A stretch of 49,182 nucleotides of DNA from an uncultured Nitratireductor sp. GTDB taxonomy: Bacteria; Pseudomonadota; Alphaproteobacteria; Rhizobiales; Rhizobiaceae. The position numbers and the translations under genes were made by a program. The stretch is taken from contig NZ_CAJXGF010000013.1 in NCBI RefSeq assembly GCF_913053745.1, positions 1 through 49,182 of the forward strand, in the 5' to 3' direction. Shown here piece by piece: positions 27,706 through 36,311 of the stretch. A model generated the notes under the pieces. That model did not search any database and had not been told where the DNA came from. It was given only the letters and a program-made list of their open reading frames with translations. How positions within the stretch are numbered: position 1 is the stretch's first letter; each line of letters starts with the position of its first letter.

Positions 27706-28725
27706 ATGCGTTCCATCAAATCCCGCGTAATGGCCGGCCTTGCCAGCACCGCTATCGTGTTGGCCGGTGCCGTTGCCGCCCAGGCGGAAACCTGGAAATA
27801 CGCCTTCGAAGAAGCGATGACGGACGTGCAGGGTGTTTATGCCCAGAAGTTCAAGGAAGAGATCGAGGCCAATTCGGACCACGAGATCCAGCTCTTCCCG
27901 TTCGGTACGCTCGGCGAATCCGCCGATATCATGGAGCAGGCACAGGCCGGCATTCTGCAGTTTGTCGATCAGTCGCCAGGCTTTACCGGTGCGCTTATTC
28001 CCGAAGCGCAGGTCTTCTTCGTGCCCTATCTCCTGCCGGCGAAATCCGAGGAGCTGGGCGAGTTCTTCCGCAACTCCAAGGCCATCAACGAAATGTTCCC
28101 GGAGCTTTACGCGGAGCAGGGGCTCGAGCTCTTGAAGATGTTCCCCGAGGGCGAAGTTGTGATGAACACCAAGGAGCCGGTGGAGAAACCCGCCGATCTC
28201 AACGAGGTGAAGTTCCGTGTCATGACCAACCCGCTTCTGGTGGAAAGCTACAAGGCATTCGGTGCGACGCCGACGCCGCTTCCCTGGGGCGAGGTCTATG
28301 GCGGTCTGCAGACCAATATTATTCAGGGCCAGGAAAACCCGCTTTTCTGGGTCGAGTCCACGAAGATGTACGAAGTGACCGGCGCCATCACGCTCACCGG
28401 CCACAACAACTTCACCACCGCCGTCATGGCCAACAAGGAGTTCTATGACGGGTTGGGCGAGGAAGACCAGCAGCTCATCCAGAGCGCGTCCGAAGCGGCA
28501 TTCGAGCATATTCTCGAGTACCAGAAGGGACTGAGTGAAGACTCGCTGGCGAAGATCAAGGAAGCCAAGCCCGAGATGACCATCAGCGACCTGACCGAGG
28601 AACAGCGCGGACCCTTCAAGGAAGCCGCAGCCCAGGTCGAGGCGAAGTTCATCGAGATGACGGGCGATAGCGGCCAGAAGATCCTCGATCAGATGAAGGA
28701 AGACCTGAAGGCAGCGACACAGTAA
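27706..28725 (+). CDS. teaA: TRAP importer binding protein, TeaA-like (ectoine/hydroxyectoine)
   Basis: 339 residues, ATG after AGAGGAGA, signal peptide ending at VAAQA-ET. It follows the Halomonas TeaA pattern closely along its length as I remember it: [69 protein letters not shown] and [12 protein letters not shown]. The Arg in FRVMTNP, the Trp in LPWGEVY, the Asn in QENP and the aromatic in SPGFTG lie where TeaA contacts ectoine. Other DctP proteins share the fold but not this run of motifs. The product captures ectoine for osmoprotection or as a nutrient. It is the first gene of teaABCD. Confidence 0.87.
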   Translation: MRSIKSRVMAGLASTAIVLAGAVAAQAETWKYAFEEAMTDVQGVYAQKFKEEIEANSDHEIQLFPFGTLGESADIMEQAQAGILQFVDQSPGFTGALIPEAQVFFVPYLLPAKSEELGEFFRNSKAINEMFPELYAEQGLELLKMFPEGEVVMNTKEPVEKPADLNEVKFRVMTNPLLVESYKAFGATPTPLPWGEVYGGLQTNIIQGQENPLFWVESTKMYEVTGAITLTGHNNFTTAVMANKEFYDGLGEEDQQLIQSASEAAFEHILEYQKGLSEDSLAKIKEAKPEMTISDLTEEQRGPFKEAAAQVEAKFIEMTGDSGQKILDQMKEDLKAATQ

Positions 28726-28747
28726 CTGCCCAACACAAAACAACGAA

Positions 28748-28772
28748 CCCCGCGGCTTTTCCGGCCGCGGGG
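28748..28772 (+). other. intercistronic hairpin after teaA
   Basis: Perfect 9-bp stem CCCCGCGGC / GCCGCGGGG with a seven-base loop (TTTTCCG), 22 bases after the teaA stop; only CTTTG follows. It sits as the other binding-protein hairpins do. Confidence 0.68.
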
Positions 28773-28801
28773 GCTTTGCCATCTCACTGAGGGGAACGAA
28801 G

Positions 28802-29392
28802 ATGGGCAGTGCAGACGAAACCCCCGAACCGCCCAAGGACGCCTACAAGTCCACCTTGCCCGGCGCGCTCGGAATTTTCGACACCGTCATCAGCCGCATC
28901 GAATCGATCATGCTCGCGCTCGGCGTCATGCTCATGGCGATCAACACCATCGCCAATGTGGTCAGCCGCGCAATCGGCAGCACGATCTTTTTTTCCGAGG
29001 AGCTCAACCGCATCCTCATCATCCTGATTACATTCGCCGGTATCGGCTATGCGGCGCGTCACGGTCGCCATATCCGCATGTCGGCGCTTTACGATGCCCT
29101 GCCGTCGAAAACCCGCAAGGTGCTGATGATCGTGATCACGGTGATCACGTCCATCACCATGTTCGCACTGTGCTATTTCGCCATCGGCTACATCGGCGAT
29201 GTGGCCAGGTCCGGCCGCGTGCTTCCGGCTATGCAGATCCCCGTCTACTGGATCTATCTCTGGGTTCCCATCGGCTTTTTCATAACGGGTGTGCAGTACA
29301 CGCTCACCGCGGTGAAGAACGTCGTCCAGCGGGACATCTATCTCTCCACCCACGTGCTGGAGGGATATGACGAAGACGAAATCGAGATCTGA
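28802..29392 (+). CDS. teaB: TRAP importer small membrane subunit, TeaB-like (DctQ family)
   Basis: 196 residues with GAGGGGAACGAAG before the ATG. Four hydrophobic helices are at about 36-58, 70-90, 105-130 and 145-170. The DctQ signature appears as [31 protein letters not shown]. The C-terminal tail is acidic. It bridges the binding protein and the large TeaC-like subunit in the inner membrane. The next gene begins 15 bases downstream. Confidence 0.88.
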   Translation: MGSADETPEPPKDAYKSTLPGALGIFDTVISRIESIMLALGVMLMAINTIANVVSRAIGSTIFFSEELNRILIILITFAGIGYAARHGRHIRMSALYDALPSKTRKVLMIVITVITSITMFALCYFAIGYIGDVARSGRVLPAMQIPVYWIYLWVPIGFFITGVQYTLTAVKNVVQRDIYLSTHVLEGYDEDEIEI

Positions 29393-29407
29393 GCGGGACA
29401 AGCGACC

Positions 29408-30691
29408 ATGACACTCAAAATCTCCACAATCATGATCGTGTTGCTGCTGTTCGGCTTCCCGATGATGATCCCGCTCATACTGGGCTCGGCCTATGGTTTC
29501 TACGGCCTGTTCGGCGGCTTCGACCGCATGGATTTCATGGTTCAGCAGATGCTGGCCGGGATCCGTCCGGCATCGCTGATTGCGGTGCCCATGTTCATCC
29601 TGGCGGCCGACATCATGACCCGCGGCCAGTCGGCCGACCGGCTAATCGACATGGTCATGAAGTTCATCGGTCACATCAAGGGCGGCCTCGCGGTTTCCAC
29701 CGCGACCGCCTGCACGTTGTTCGGCGCCGTTTCCGGTTCGACCCAGGCCACGGTGGTGGCGGTGGGATCGCCGCTGCGCCCGCGCATGCTGAAGGCCGGT
29801 TACAACGATTCCTTCGTTCTCGCGCTTATCATCAATGCCAGCGATATCGCCTTCCTGATCCCGCCGTCCATCGGCATGATCATCTATGGCGTGGTCTCCA
29901 AAACCTCGATCGCCGAATTGTTCATCGCGGGTATCGGCCCGGGGCTTCTGCTTCTGGTTCTGTTCTCCGCCTATTGCATCATCTATGCCACGGTCAAAGG
30001 CGTGCCGACGGAGCCCAAAGCGCCGTGGAACGAACGGGTGGCTGCGGTGCGCGCGGCCATCTGGCCGTTGTTCTTCCCGGTGATCATCGTCGGCGGCATC
30101 TATGGCGGCATTGTCAGTCCGACAGAGGCGGCGGCCATCTGCGTTGCCTATGCACTGTTCCTGGAACTGGTCATCTTCCGTTCGCTCAGCCTTGGCGACA
30201 TCTACAAGATTTCCAAGTCGACCGGCCTGATCACCGCGGTGGTGTTCATTCTCGTCGCCGCCGGCACGGCTTTTTCCTGGGTGATTTCCTTCGCGCAGAT
30301 CCCGCAGGAGATTCTGGGCGCCATCGGCATCGACGAGATGGGGCCGAAGATGGTTCTTGCCGTGATTTCGGTCTCCTTCTTCATCGGCTGCATGTTCGTC
30401 GACCCGATTGTCGTGATACTGATCCTCGTGCCGATCTTCGCGCCGGTTGTCGATTCGGTGGGGCTCGACAAGGTACTCGTCGGCACCATCATCACATTGC
30501 AGGTGGCCATTGGATCTGCAACGCCGCCCTTCGGGTGTGACATCTTCACGGCCATCGCCATCTTCAAGCGACCGTATATGGATGTGATCCGCGGCATTCC
30601 GCCGTTTACGCTCATCCTGCTGGGCGTTTCCGCGGCGCTGATCTTCATTCCGCAGATCGCCCTGTTCCTGCCCAGCCTGGCATTCGATTAG
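29408..30691 (+). CDS. teaC: TRAP importer large membrane subunit, TeaC-like (DctM family)
   Basis: 427 residues with about 12 hydrophobic segments. DctM marks include GGLAVSTATACTLFGAVSGS, the SDIAFLIPPSIGMIIYG segment, GIYGGIVSPTEAAAI and the late SATPPFGCDIFTAIAI segment. It forms the sodium-coupled transport channel of the importer. It lies between teaB and teaD and is followed by AGGAG for the next gene. Confidence 0.9.
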   Translation: MTLKISTIMIVLLLFGFPMMIPLILGSAYGFYGLFGGFDRMDFMVQQMLAGIRPASLIAVPMFILAADIMTRGQSADRLIDMVMKFIGHIKGGLAVSTATACTLFGAVSGSTQATVVAVGSPLRPRMLKAGYNDSFVLALIINASDIAFLIPPSIGMIIYGVVSKTSIAELFIAGIGPGLLLLVLFSAYCIIYATVKGVPTEPKAPWNERVAAVRAAIWPLFFPVIIVGGIYGGIVSPTEAAAICVAYALFLELVIFRSLSLGDIYKISKSTGLITAVVFILVAAGTAFSWVISFAQIPQEILGAIGIDEMGPKMVLAVISVSFFIGCMFVDPIVVILILVPIFAPVVDSVGLDKVLVGTIITLQVAIGSATPPFGCDIFTAIAIFKRPYMDVIRGIPPFTLILLGVSAALIFIPQIALFLPSLAFD

Positions 30692-30701
30692 GAGGAGCTC
30701 G

Positions 30702-31139
30702 ATGTTCAAGAGGATACTCGTCCCCGTCGACGGCTCGGAAAACGCATTGAAGGCGCTCGAGATGGGCGTTCAGATGCAGAAAACCACCGGCGCCGAGCTG
30801 ATGATGCTCACCGTGTTCCGCCATCACAGTCTTCTGGAGGCATCGATGTCGATGGTGAGGCCCGACGACCCCCAGAATCTCGACGACGCCATGCGCGAGC
30901 ATGCCAAGGAGATTGCCGACGCGGCCAAGAAGGCGGCGTTGGAACTGGGAGCGGAAAGCCCTCGCGCTTTCGTCAAGAACGGCCAGCCGGCGCGCACGAT
31001 CGTCAAGTTTGCCAAAGACCGCGAGGCGGACCTTATCGTTCTCGGCAGCCGTGGGTTGGGCGATCTGGAAGGGTATTTGCTGGGCAGCGTGTCGCACAAG
31101 GTCACGAGCCTGGCCGATTGCCCGGTCATGGTTGTGTAG
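30702..31139 (+). CDS. teaD: universal stress protein, TeaD-like
   Basis: 145 residues, start after AGGAGCTCG. The UspA fold is clear: FKRILVPVDGSENALKALEM at the start, and the ATP-binding tail LIVLGSRGLGDLEGYLLGSVSHKVTSLADCPVMVV with the G-x-x-G-x9-G-S/T pattern. In Halomonas the fourth gene of the tea operon encodes an ATP-binding Usp (TeaD) that modulates the importer. The same place and type here support that role. Confidence 0.87.
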   Translation: MFKRILVPVDGSENALKALEMGVQMQKTTGAELMMLTVFRHHSLLEASMSMVRPDDPQNLDDAMREHAKEIADAAKKAALELGAESPRAFVKNGQPARTIVKFAKDREADLIVLGSRGLGDLEGYLLGSVSHKVTSLADCPVMVV

Positions 31140-31162
31140 ACACACGCAGTTCCGCAAATGAA

Positions 31163-31195
31163 AAGGGCCGGATCCCATCAGCGGGTCCGGCCCTT
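31163..31195 (+). terminator. hairpin terminator after the tea operon
   Basis: Perfect 10-bp stem AAGGGCCGGA / TCCGGCCCTT, with CCC/GGG pairing inside and an ATCAGC loop, 23 bases after the teaD stop. The tail TTATG is only weakly U-rich. Confidence 0.7.
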
Positions 31196-31240
31196 ATGCG
31201 TCGTGTTCCAAAAGCGATTCGGCGCTCTGTTCTGGCAGGG

Positions 31241-31420
31241 TCAAACCGGATCGGCTCCACCGATTGGCGGCGTGCCGGTGGGCCTGCGCCAGATATGCCC
31301 GATCCGCGTTCCAAGTGCGGCCAGTGCGTGTTTCAGAATCGTCGAACGGGCCTTGTCCGCCTGCCGCGCATAGCGCTGCAATTCAGGGCTGGAACCAACG
31401 CCCACAGTGTAGTGTGACAT
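31241..31420 (-). CDS. small basic protein, unknown function
   Basis: 59 residues starting at the ATG that follows an excellent GAGGAGG ribosome site (read on the minus strand from 31430). The sequence is mildly basic with one predicted helix (SPELQRYARQADKARSTILK) and a WRR segment before a Pro/Gly-rich end. No signal peptide. It is divergent from the LysR gene, the usual arrangement of a LysR target. I do not recognise the family; it has the look of the short Arg-rich proteins often found beside LysR genes in rhizobia. Confidence 0.6.
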   Translation of the reverse strand: MSHYTVGVGSSPELQRYARQADKARSTILKHALAALGTRIGHIWRRPTGTPPIGGADPV

Positions 31421-31583
31421 CAGAACCTCCTCGAGAGGGATTTGAAATGTAGAGAGTCTGCCGCGCTGTGCCACCGGTTTGGGGCCGGTCAACCCAACGC
31501 TACAGTTCCTATTTGGGGTATGCGGTCGTTTTACACAATAGAAATTATTCTTCTTGTTGTGTGCGTTTATGTTACACTGAATC
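31421..31583. promoter_or_regulatory. divergent LysR/small-protein promoter region
   Basis: Strongly A+T-rich for this window. Contains ACACAA (31533-31538) and TTGTGT (31557-31562), an inverted pair with 18 bases between, and TTACAC twice (31531 and 31572). A LysR-type site is likely in this stretch. Confidence 0.45.
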
Positions 31584-32504
31584 ATGCGCCAGCGTTTGCC
31601 CAATCTCAACGCCGTCAGGGCCTTCGATGCCGCTGCCCGGCATCAGAGCTTTTCGCGCGCCGCCGAAGAGCTCGGCGTCACGCATGCATCGGTCAGCCGC
31701 TACATCAAGAATCTCGAAACCGAGCTCGGCATGCCGCTGTTCGAGCGACGGCATCGGCAGGTGGCGCTCACGCCAGGCGGGGCACGCTATGCGGAGATCG
31801 TCGCCGATGCGCTGATGCTTATTTCTCTCGATACCGGCACGCGCGCGAGCCGCAACGCCAAGGGGCGGGTTGTGCTTGAATCCGACTCGGATCTGGCCGC
31901 ACTGTGGCTCATGCCGTTGCTCACCGAAGAGGTGCTGGAAACGCTCGGCATCGAGCTAGAACTGCGCTCTTATCCTGAGCCACCGCGCACAATCGCGCCC
32001 GACACGGATCTGGCGCTCACCTGGGGGCGGCTCGACGTGCCGGGCTATTCGCGCGAGCCTTTTCTGGATTTCACGATCTTCCCCGTTTGCGCGCCGGAGC
32101 ACGCCGGGCATGTGCGCAGCCATGGGCTGATCGCCAACAAGCTGATCTACGACCGTGGTGTGAATACGTGGGATGAGCTTTTGCGACGGCAGGGCACGAC
32201 CCTCAGCGCCGCATCGGGCCATCTTATCTTTCACCGAACGCAGCTTTGCCTGGAAGCAGCGGCGCGTGGGCTCGGGGTGGCGCTTGGCGATGATGTCACG
32301 GCGGCGGCCATGTTGCGCGATGGCCGGTTGGTGCGCCCCTGCGGACCCTCCGTTGCCGGCCGCAACAGCTACTATTTGTCTTCAGTGTCGCGGGGACCGG
32401 TCAGTCCTTCGGCAATGGCCATGCGCACCTGGCTTCTCGAGAAGGCGAGCGAGCATGTGGGCTGGGCACAGGAGGCGGGCTATGCGCTGCCGAAGAGCCC
32501 TTAA
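31584..32504 (+). CDS. LysR-family regulator, GcvA-like
   Basis: 306 residues. N-terminal winged helix RLPNLNAVRAFDAAARHQSFSRAAEELGVTHASVSRYIKNLE, which has the GcvA subgroup start (LPNLNAVRAFDAAAR). The effector domain follows, with LALTWGRLDVPGY and the GLGVALGDD segment. It has little ribosome site before the ATG. Divergent from the small basic protein, which is its most likely target. Confidence 0.9.
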   Translation: MRQRLPNLNAVRAFDAAARHQSFSRAAEELGVTHASVSRYIKNLETELGMPLFERRHRQVALTPGGARYAEIVADALMLISLDTGTRASRNAKGRVVLESDSDLAALWLMPLLTEEVLETLGIELELRSYPEPPRTIAPDTDLALTWGRLDVPGYSREPFLDFTIFPVCAPEHAGHVRSHGLIANKLIYDRGVNTWDELLRRQGTTLSAASGHLIFHRTQLCLEAAARGLGVALGDDVTAAAMLRDGRLVRPCGPSVAGRNSYYLSSVSRGPVSPSAMAMRTWLLEKASEHVGWAQEAGYALPKSP

Positions 32505-32550
32505 GAACCCACTGCAGCAAGCGCACTCAGGGGATAAACTTATGATTCTA

Positions 32551-32583
32551 AGAAGCCCGGGGCTCTGCCGACCCCGGGCTTCT
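32551..32583. terminator. bidirectional terminator
   Basis: Perfect 12-bp stem AGAAGCCCGGGG / CCCCGGGCTTCT with a nine-base loop, lying between the convergent ends of the LysR and dppF-type genes. TCTTCTC follows on the plus strand. Confidence 0.8.
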
Positions 32584-32624
32584 TCTCGACTGTCGCGCGC
32601 GGATGTGTGCCCGGCTGCCGTTCT

Positions 32625-33452
32625 TCAGGCCGCTTTATCCGCCAGCCGCTTTCTTATGCTGTCCACATCGGCGCGCGGCGTCGCGGCAAACAGCGTCCTG
32701 GTGTAATTGTGCTGCGGGTCTGAGAACACGGCGTCGCGTGTTCCATATTCCACGGCCTCGCCGAAATACATCACCATCACTTCGTCGGCGATATAGCGCA
32801 CCACCGATAGGTCGTGGCTGATAAAGACATAGGTGAGGCTGAATTCCTCTTGCAGATCGGCCAGAATGTTCAGAACCTGGGCTTGCACCGAAAGGTCGAG
32901 TGCGGAGACCGGCTCGTCCAGAACCAACAGGCGCGGCCTGAGCATCAGTGCGCGCGCGATGGCGATGCGCTGACGTTGGCCGCCAGAGAACATGTGCGGA
33001 TAGCGATTGAAGTGCTCCGCCTGCAGGCCGACCTTCAAGAGCATCTCCATGGCACGTTCGCGCCGTTCCTTGACGGGGACCTTCTCGTTGATGATCAAGG
33101 GTTCCATCAGCACGTCGCCGATCTTCTGGCGCGGGTTCAGCGAGCCGTAGGGATTCTGGAAGACGATCTGCACCTTGCGGCGCATCTCCGAATCGACGCC
33201 CTTACTGCCAATCTCCACCGGTTTGCCGTCGATCAGGAGTTCGCCCGAAGTCGGGGCGTCGATCATCGTCATGATGCGGGCCAGGGTGGATTTGCCACAT
33301 CCCGATTCGCCGACGATGGCTAACGTCTTGCCCTTCTCGACCTTGAGGTCGATGCCCTTCAGGGCATTGATGGTGCGGCCCTTTCCAAAGAAACCGCCGC
33401 CTATGTGATAGTCGCGCGTGATGCCGCGCGTTTCCAGGACGATCTCGCTCAT
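32625..33452 (-). CDS. ABC importer ATPase, DppF type
   Basis: 275 residues. Walker A GESGCGKST, signature [16 protein letters not shown], Walker B LLVLDEPVSALD, switch FISHDLSVVRY. It lacks a long oligo_HPY tail and ends shortly after PRADVDSIRKRL, so it is shorter than typical DppF. Last gene of the minus-strand importer operon; its start overlaps the stop of the DppD-type gene by ATGA. Confidence 0.92.
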   Translation of the reverse strand: MSEIVLETRGITRDYHIGGGFFGKGRTINALKGIDLKVEKGKTLAIVGESGCGKSTLARIMTMIDAPTSGELLIDGKPVEIGSKGVDSEMRRKVQIVFQNPYGSLNPRQKIGDVLMEPLIINEKVPVKERRERAMEMLLKVGLQAEHFNRYPHMFSGGQRQRIAIARALMLRPRLLVLDEPVSALDLSVQAQVLNILADLQEEFSLTYVFISHDLSVVRYIADEVMVMYFGEAVEYGTRDAVFSDPQHNYTRTLFAATPRADVDSIRKRLADKAA

Positions 33453-34309
33453 GGACGGGCTCCCGTCTGCGGGGTTTCATCGAACACGAAATCGGAGACG
33501 GTCGGCAGGCGGTCGCCTGTCGCATTCTCCGGCAGGGCCGAAAGCAGTGCTCTGGTGTAGGGATGCTGGGGTTTTTCGAAGAGGGAAAGCACATCGGCCT
33601 CCTCCATCTTCTTGCCCTTGTACTGCACGATCACGCGATCGGCCGTTTCCGCCACCACGCCCATGTCGTGGGTGATCATGATCATACCCATGTTCTTCTC
33701 GGCCTGGATCGACACCAGAAGATCGAGAATCTGTTTCTGGATCGTCACGTCGAGCGCGGTGGTCGGCTCGTCGGCGATCAGCAGTTTGGGATTGCAGGCT
33801 ATTGCCATCGCGATCATCACGCGCTGGCACTGGCCGCCCGACATCTGATGCGGAAACGAGGCCAGCCGGTCACCCGCATTGGGCAGGCCCACCGCCTCGA
33901 AGAGTTCGACCGTCCGGTCACGCCGCTGGCGCGCCGAAAGGTCGGTGTGCATCTTGAGCGTTTCGTCGATCTGGAAGCCCACCGTGAAGCACGGATTGAG
34001 GCTGGCGATCGGCTCCTGGAAGATCATGGCAATGTCCTTGCCGACGATCTTGCGCCGTTCGGCGGGGGACAGGTTGAGAATATCGCGCCCCTGAAAGGTC
34101 ATGGCGTCCGCCGTGACCTTGGCCGTCCAGGGCAGAAGCCCCATGACCGCCAACATCGACACGGATTTTCCCGAGCCCGATTCGCCGACGATGGCCAGCA
34201 CCTCGCGCGCTTCGACGGATAGCGAAACGCCATCCACCGCACGCAGCGTGCCGCCCGCCGTCTCGAACTCGACGCTCAGATTGCGGATGTCGAGAAGAGC
34301 ATCACTCAT
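33449..34309 (-). CDS. ABC importer ATPase, DppD type
   Basis: 286 residues. Walker [12 protein letters not shown], signature [15 protein letters not shown] with an unusual Cys after Gln, Walker [13 protein letters not shown], switch [11 protein letters not shown]. Starts two bases from the permease stop and is coupled to the DppF-type gene. The Cys-rich C-terminal tail common in DppD is absent. It pairs with the DppF-type subunit. Confidence 0.92.
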   Translation of the reverse strand: MSDALLDIRNLSVEFETAGGTLRAVDGVSLSVEAREVLAIVGESGSGKSVSMLAVMGLLPWTAKVTADAMTFQGRDILNLSPAERRKIVGKDIAMIFQEPIASLNPCFTVGFQIDETLKMHTDLSARQRRDRTVELFEAVGLPNAGDRLASFPHQMSGGQCQRVMIAMAIACNPKLLIADEPTTALDVTIQKQILDLLVSIQAEKNMGMIMITHDMGVVAETADRVIVQYKGKKMEEADVLSLFEKPQHPYTRALLSALPENATGDRLPTVSDFVFDETPQTGARP

Positions 34310-34310
34310 G

Positions 34311-35246
34311 TCACGACCTCTTCAGCTTGGGATCGAGCGCATCGCGAAGACCGTCGCCCATCAGGTTGATGGCCAGCACGGTGATCAGGATGGCGAGACC
34401 GGGGAAGGTGACGACCCACCAGGCGCGCAGGATGAACTCGCGCGCCTCGGCCAGCATCGTGCCCCATTCGGGCGTCGGCGGTTGCGCGCCCATGCCCAGG
34501 AAGCCGAGTGCCGCCGCATCGAGGATCGCCGTCGAGAAGGAGAGGGCCGCCTGCACGATCAGCGGCGCGGTGCAGTTCGGCAGGATGGTCTTGAACATCA
34601 GCCGGATGTTGCCCGCGCCGGCAACGCGTGCCGCGGTCACATAGTCGCGCCCCTTCTCGGACATCACCGCCGCGCGCGTCAGGCGCACATAGTGCGGCTG
34701 CTGGACGAGCGCGATGGCGATCATCGCGTTGACGAGGCCCGGCCCAAGAATGGCGACCAGAACCAGCGCCAGAAGCAGCGACGGGAAGGCAAGAATGATG
34801 TCCATCACGCGCATGATGACCGTGTCCACCGCGCCGCGGAAATAACCGGCGATGAGGCCGACCAGAATGCCCACGGAAACGGCGACCGATACCACCACCA
34901 CGCCGATGAACAGCGAGAAGCGCGCTCCGTAGATCAGCCGCGAGAGCACGTCGCGGCCCACCGCGTCGGTGCCGAGAAGGAAGGACCAGTTGCCGCCTTC
35001 CTGCCAGACTGGAGGCAGCAGGAAAAAGCCACGGTTCTGCAGGCTGGGACTGTGCGGCGCGATCAGAGGCGCAAGAAGCGCGATTGCAACGATTGCGAGG
35101 AAAACATACAGGCCGATCACGGCGCCGCGGTTCTGGCTGAAATAATACCAGAACTCGGCAAGGCGGGCGCGCCGCGTGACCGCGATGACCGTGCCGCCTT
35201 CGAGACCGACGGCGGCGTTCGGATCTTTTGTGTTTGTCGAGGTCAT
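34311..35246 (-). CDS. ABC importer permease, DppC type
   Basis: 311 residues with TM1 at about 42-62. The short periplasmic loop holds PPVWQEGGNWSFLLGTDAVGRDVLSRLIYGAR. The five-helix core and coupling loop AARVAGAGNIRLMFKTILPN follow, ending in LGDGLRDALDPKL-type residues (NLMGDGLRDALDPKLKR). It has normal length for the family, unlike the two longer C-type permeases in the window. Confidence 0.92.
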   Translation of the reverse strand: MTSTNTKDPNAAVGLEGGTVIAVTRRARLAEFWYYFSQNRGAVIGLYVFLAIVAIALLAPLIAPHSPSLQNRGFFLLPPVWQEGGNWSFLLGTDAVGRDVLSRLIYGARFSLFIGVVVVSVAVSVGILVGLIAGYFRGAVDTVIMRVMDIILAFPSLLLALVLVAILGPGLVNAMIAIALVQQPHYVRLTRAAVMSEKGRDYVTAARVAGAGNIRLMFKTILPNCTAPLIVQAALSFSTAILDAAALGFLGMGAQPPTPEWGTMLAEAREFILRAWWVVTFPGLAILITVLAINLMGDGLRDALDPKLKRS

Positions 35247-35248
35247 GG

Positions 35249-36253
35249 TCAGTGCCTGATTCTCGGATTGATCAGACCGTAGAGAACGTCCACGATCAGG
35301 TTCACGATCATGATAATGGCCGCAATGAGCAGAAGGCCGCCCTGCACCACGGCATAATCGCGCTTGAACACGCTATCGACCATCCACTTTCCGATGCCCG
35401 GCCAGGAGAAGATCGTCTCAGTGAGGATGGCGCCCGCAAGCAGGACACCTACCTGCAGGCCGATCGTGGTCACCACGGGAATGAGTGCGTTGCGCAGTGC
35501 ATGAAGGCCAATCACACGACGCGGCGGCAGGCCTTTGGAGCGCGCGGTGCGCACATAATCCTCGCCCAGCACTTCAAGCATGGCTGAACGTGTCTGACGG
35601 GCGATCACCGCAAGCGGGATCGTGGCCAGAACGATGGTTGGCAGAATGAGATGCGACAGCGCCGATTTGAACGCGCCCGCCTGACCCGAAAGAAGACTGT
35701 CGATCAGCATGAAACCCGTAACCGGCGGGAAGAAGTAGAGCAGCGAAATGCGGCCCGACACCGGTGTCCAGCCGAGAATGCCGGAGAAGAAGATGATAAG
35801 CAGCAGGCCCCACCAGAAGATCGGCATGGAATAGCCGACGAGAGCGGCGCCCATGACTGTCTGGTCGAGCCAGGAGCCGCGCCTGACGGCGGCGATCACC
35901 CCGAGCGGAACGCCGACGGCGATCGCCACGATGATGGCGCACAGCGACAGCTCGATCGTCGCCGGGAACAGCGTCAGAAACTCCTGAAGCACCGGCCGCT
36001 TGGTGACGATGGAGGTGCCGAAATCGCCCTGCAGCAAGTCCGTCATGTAGTTGAAATACTGCACGAAAAGCGGCTGATCGAAGCCGTAGAGCGCCTGGAG
36101 CTGCTGATAGCGCTCCTCGCTCATGCCGCGTTCGCCGGCCAAAAGCATGATCGGGTCGCCGGGCAGGAGGCGGATGAAGGAAAAGGCGACGATCGAGACC
36201 CCGATGAAGGTGGGGATCAACAGTGCCAGCCTGGAAATAAAGAATCGAAGCAT
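35249..36253 (-). CDS. ABC importer permease, DppB type
   Basis: 334 residues from the ATG at 36253; a TTG one codon earlier is possible. MLRFFISRLALLIPTFIGVS is followed by LPGDPIMLLAGERG, the DppB/GsiC type loop. Coupling loop is TARSKGLPPRRVIGLHALRNA, and the end is VDVLYGLINPRIRH. Separated from the DppC-type gene by two bases. Confidence 0.92.
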   Translation of the reverse strand: MLRFFISRLALLIPTFIGVSIVAFSFIRLLPGDPIMLLAGERGMSEERYQQLQALYGFDQPLFVQYFNYMTDLLQGDFGTSIVTKRPVLQEFLTLFPATIELSLCAIIVAIAVGVPLGVIAAVRRGSWLDQTVMGAALVGYSMPIFWWGLLLIIFFSGILGWTPVSGRISLLYFFPPVTGFMLIDSLLSGQAGAFKSALSHLILPTIVLATIPLAVIARQTRSAMLEVLGEDYVRTARSKGLPPRRVIGLHALRNALIPVVTTIGLQVGVLLAGAILTETIFSWPGIGKWMVDSVFKRDYAVVQGGLLLIAAIIMIVNLIVDVLYGLINPRIRH

Positions 36254-36262
36254 CAATGCACG

Positions 36263-36290
36263 ACCGGCGACAGCTCACGCTGCCGCCGGT
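36263..36290 (-). other. intercistronic hairpin after the DppA-type gene
   Basis: Stem ACCGGCG-A-CAGC / GCTG-C-CGCCGGT around a TCAC loop, with a single A/C mismatch. On the minus strand it lies 21 bases after the stop of the binding-protein gene and 9 bases before the permease start, so it may also affect permease translation. Confidence 0.65.
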
Positions 36291-36311
36291 TCCTGTTCTC
36301 GGTGAAGGGGC

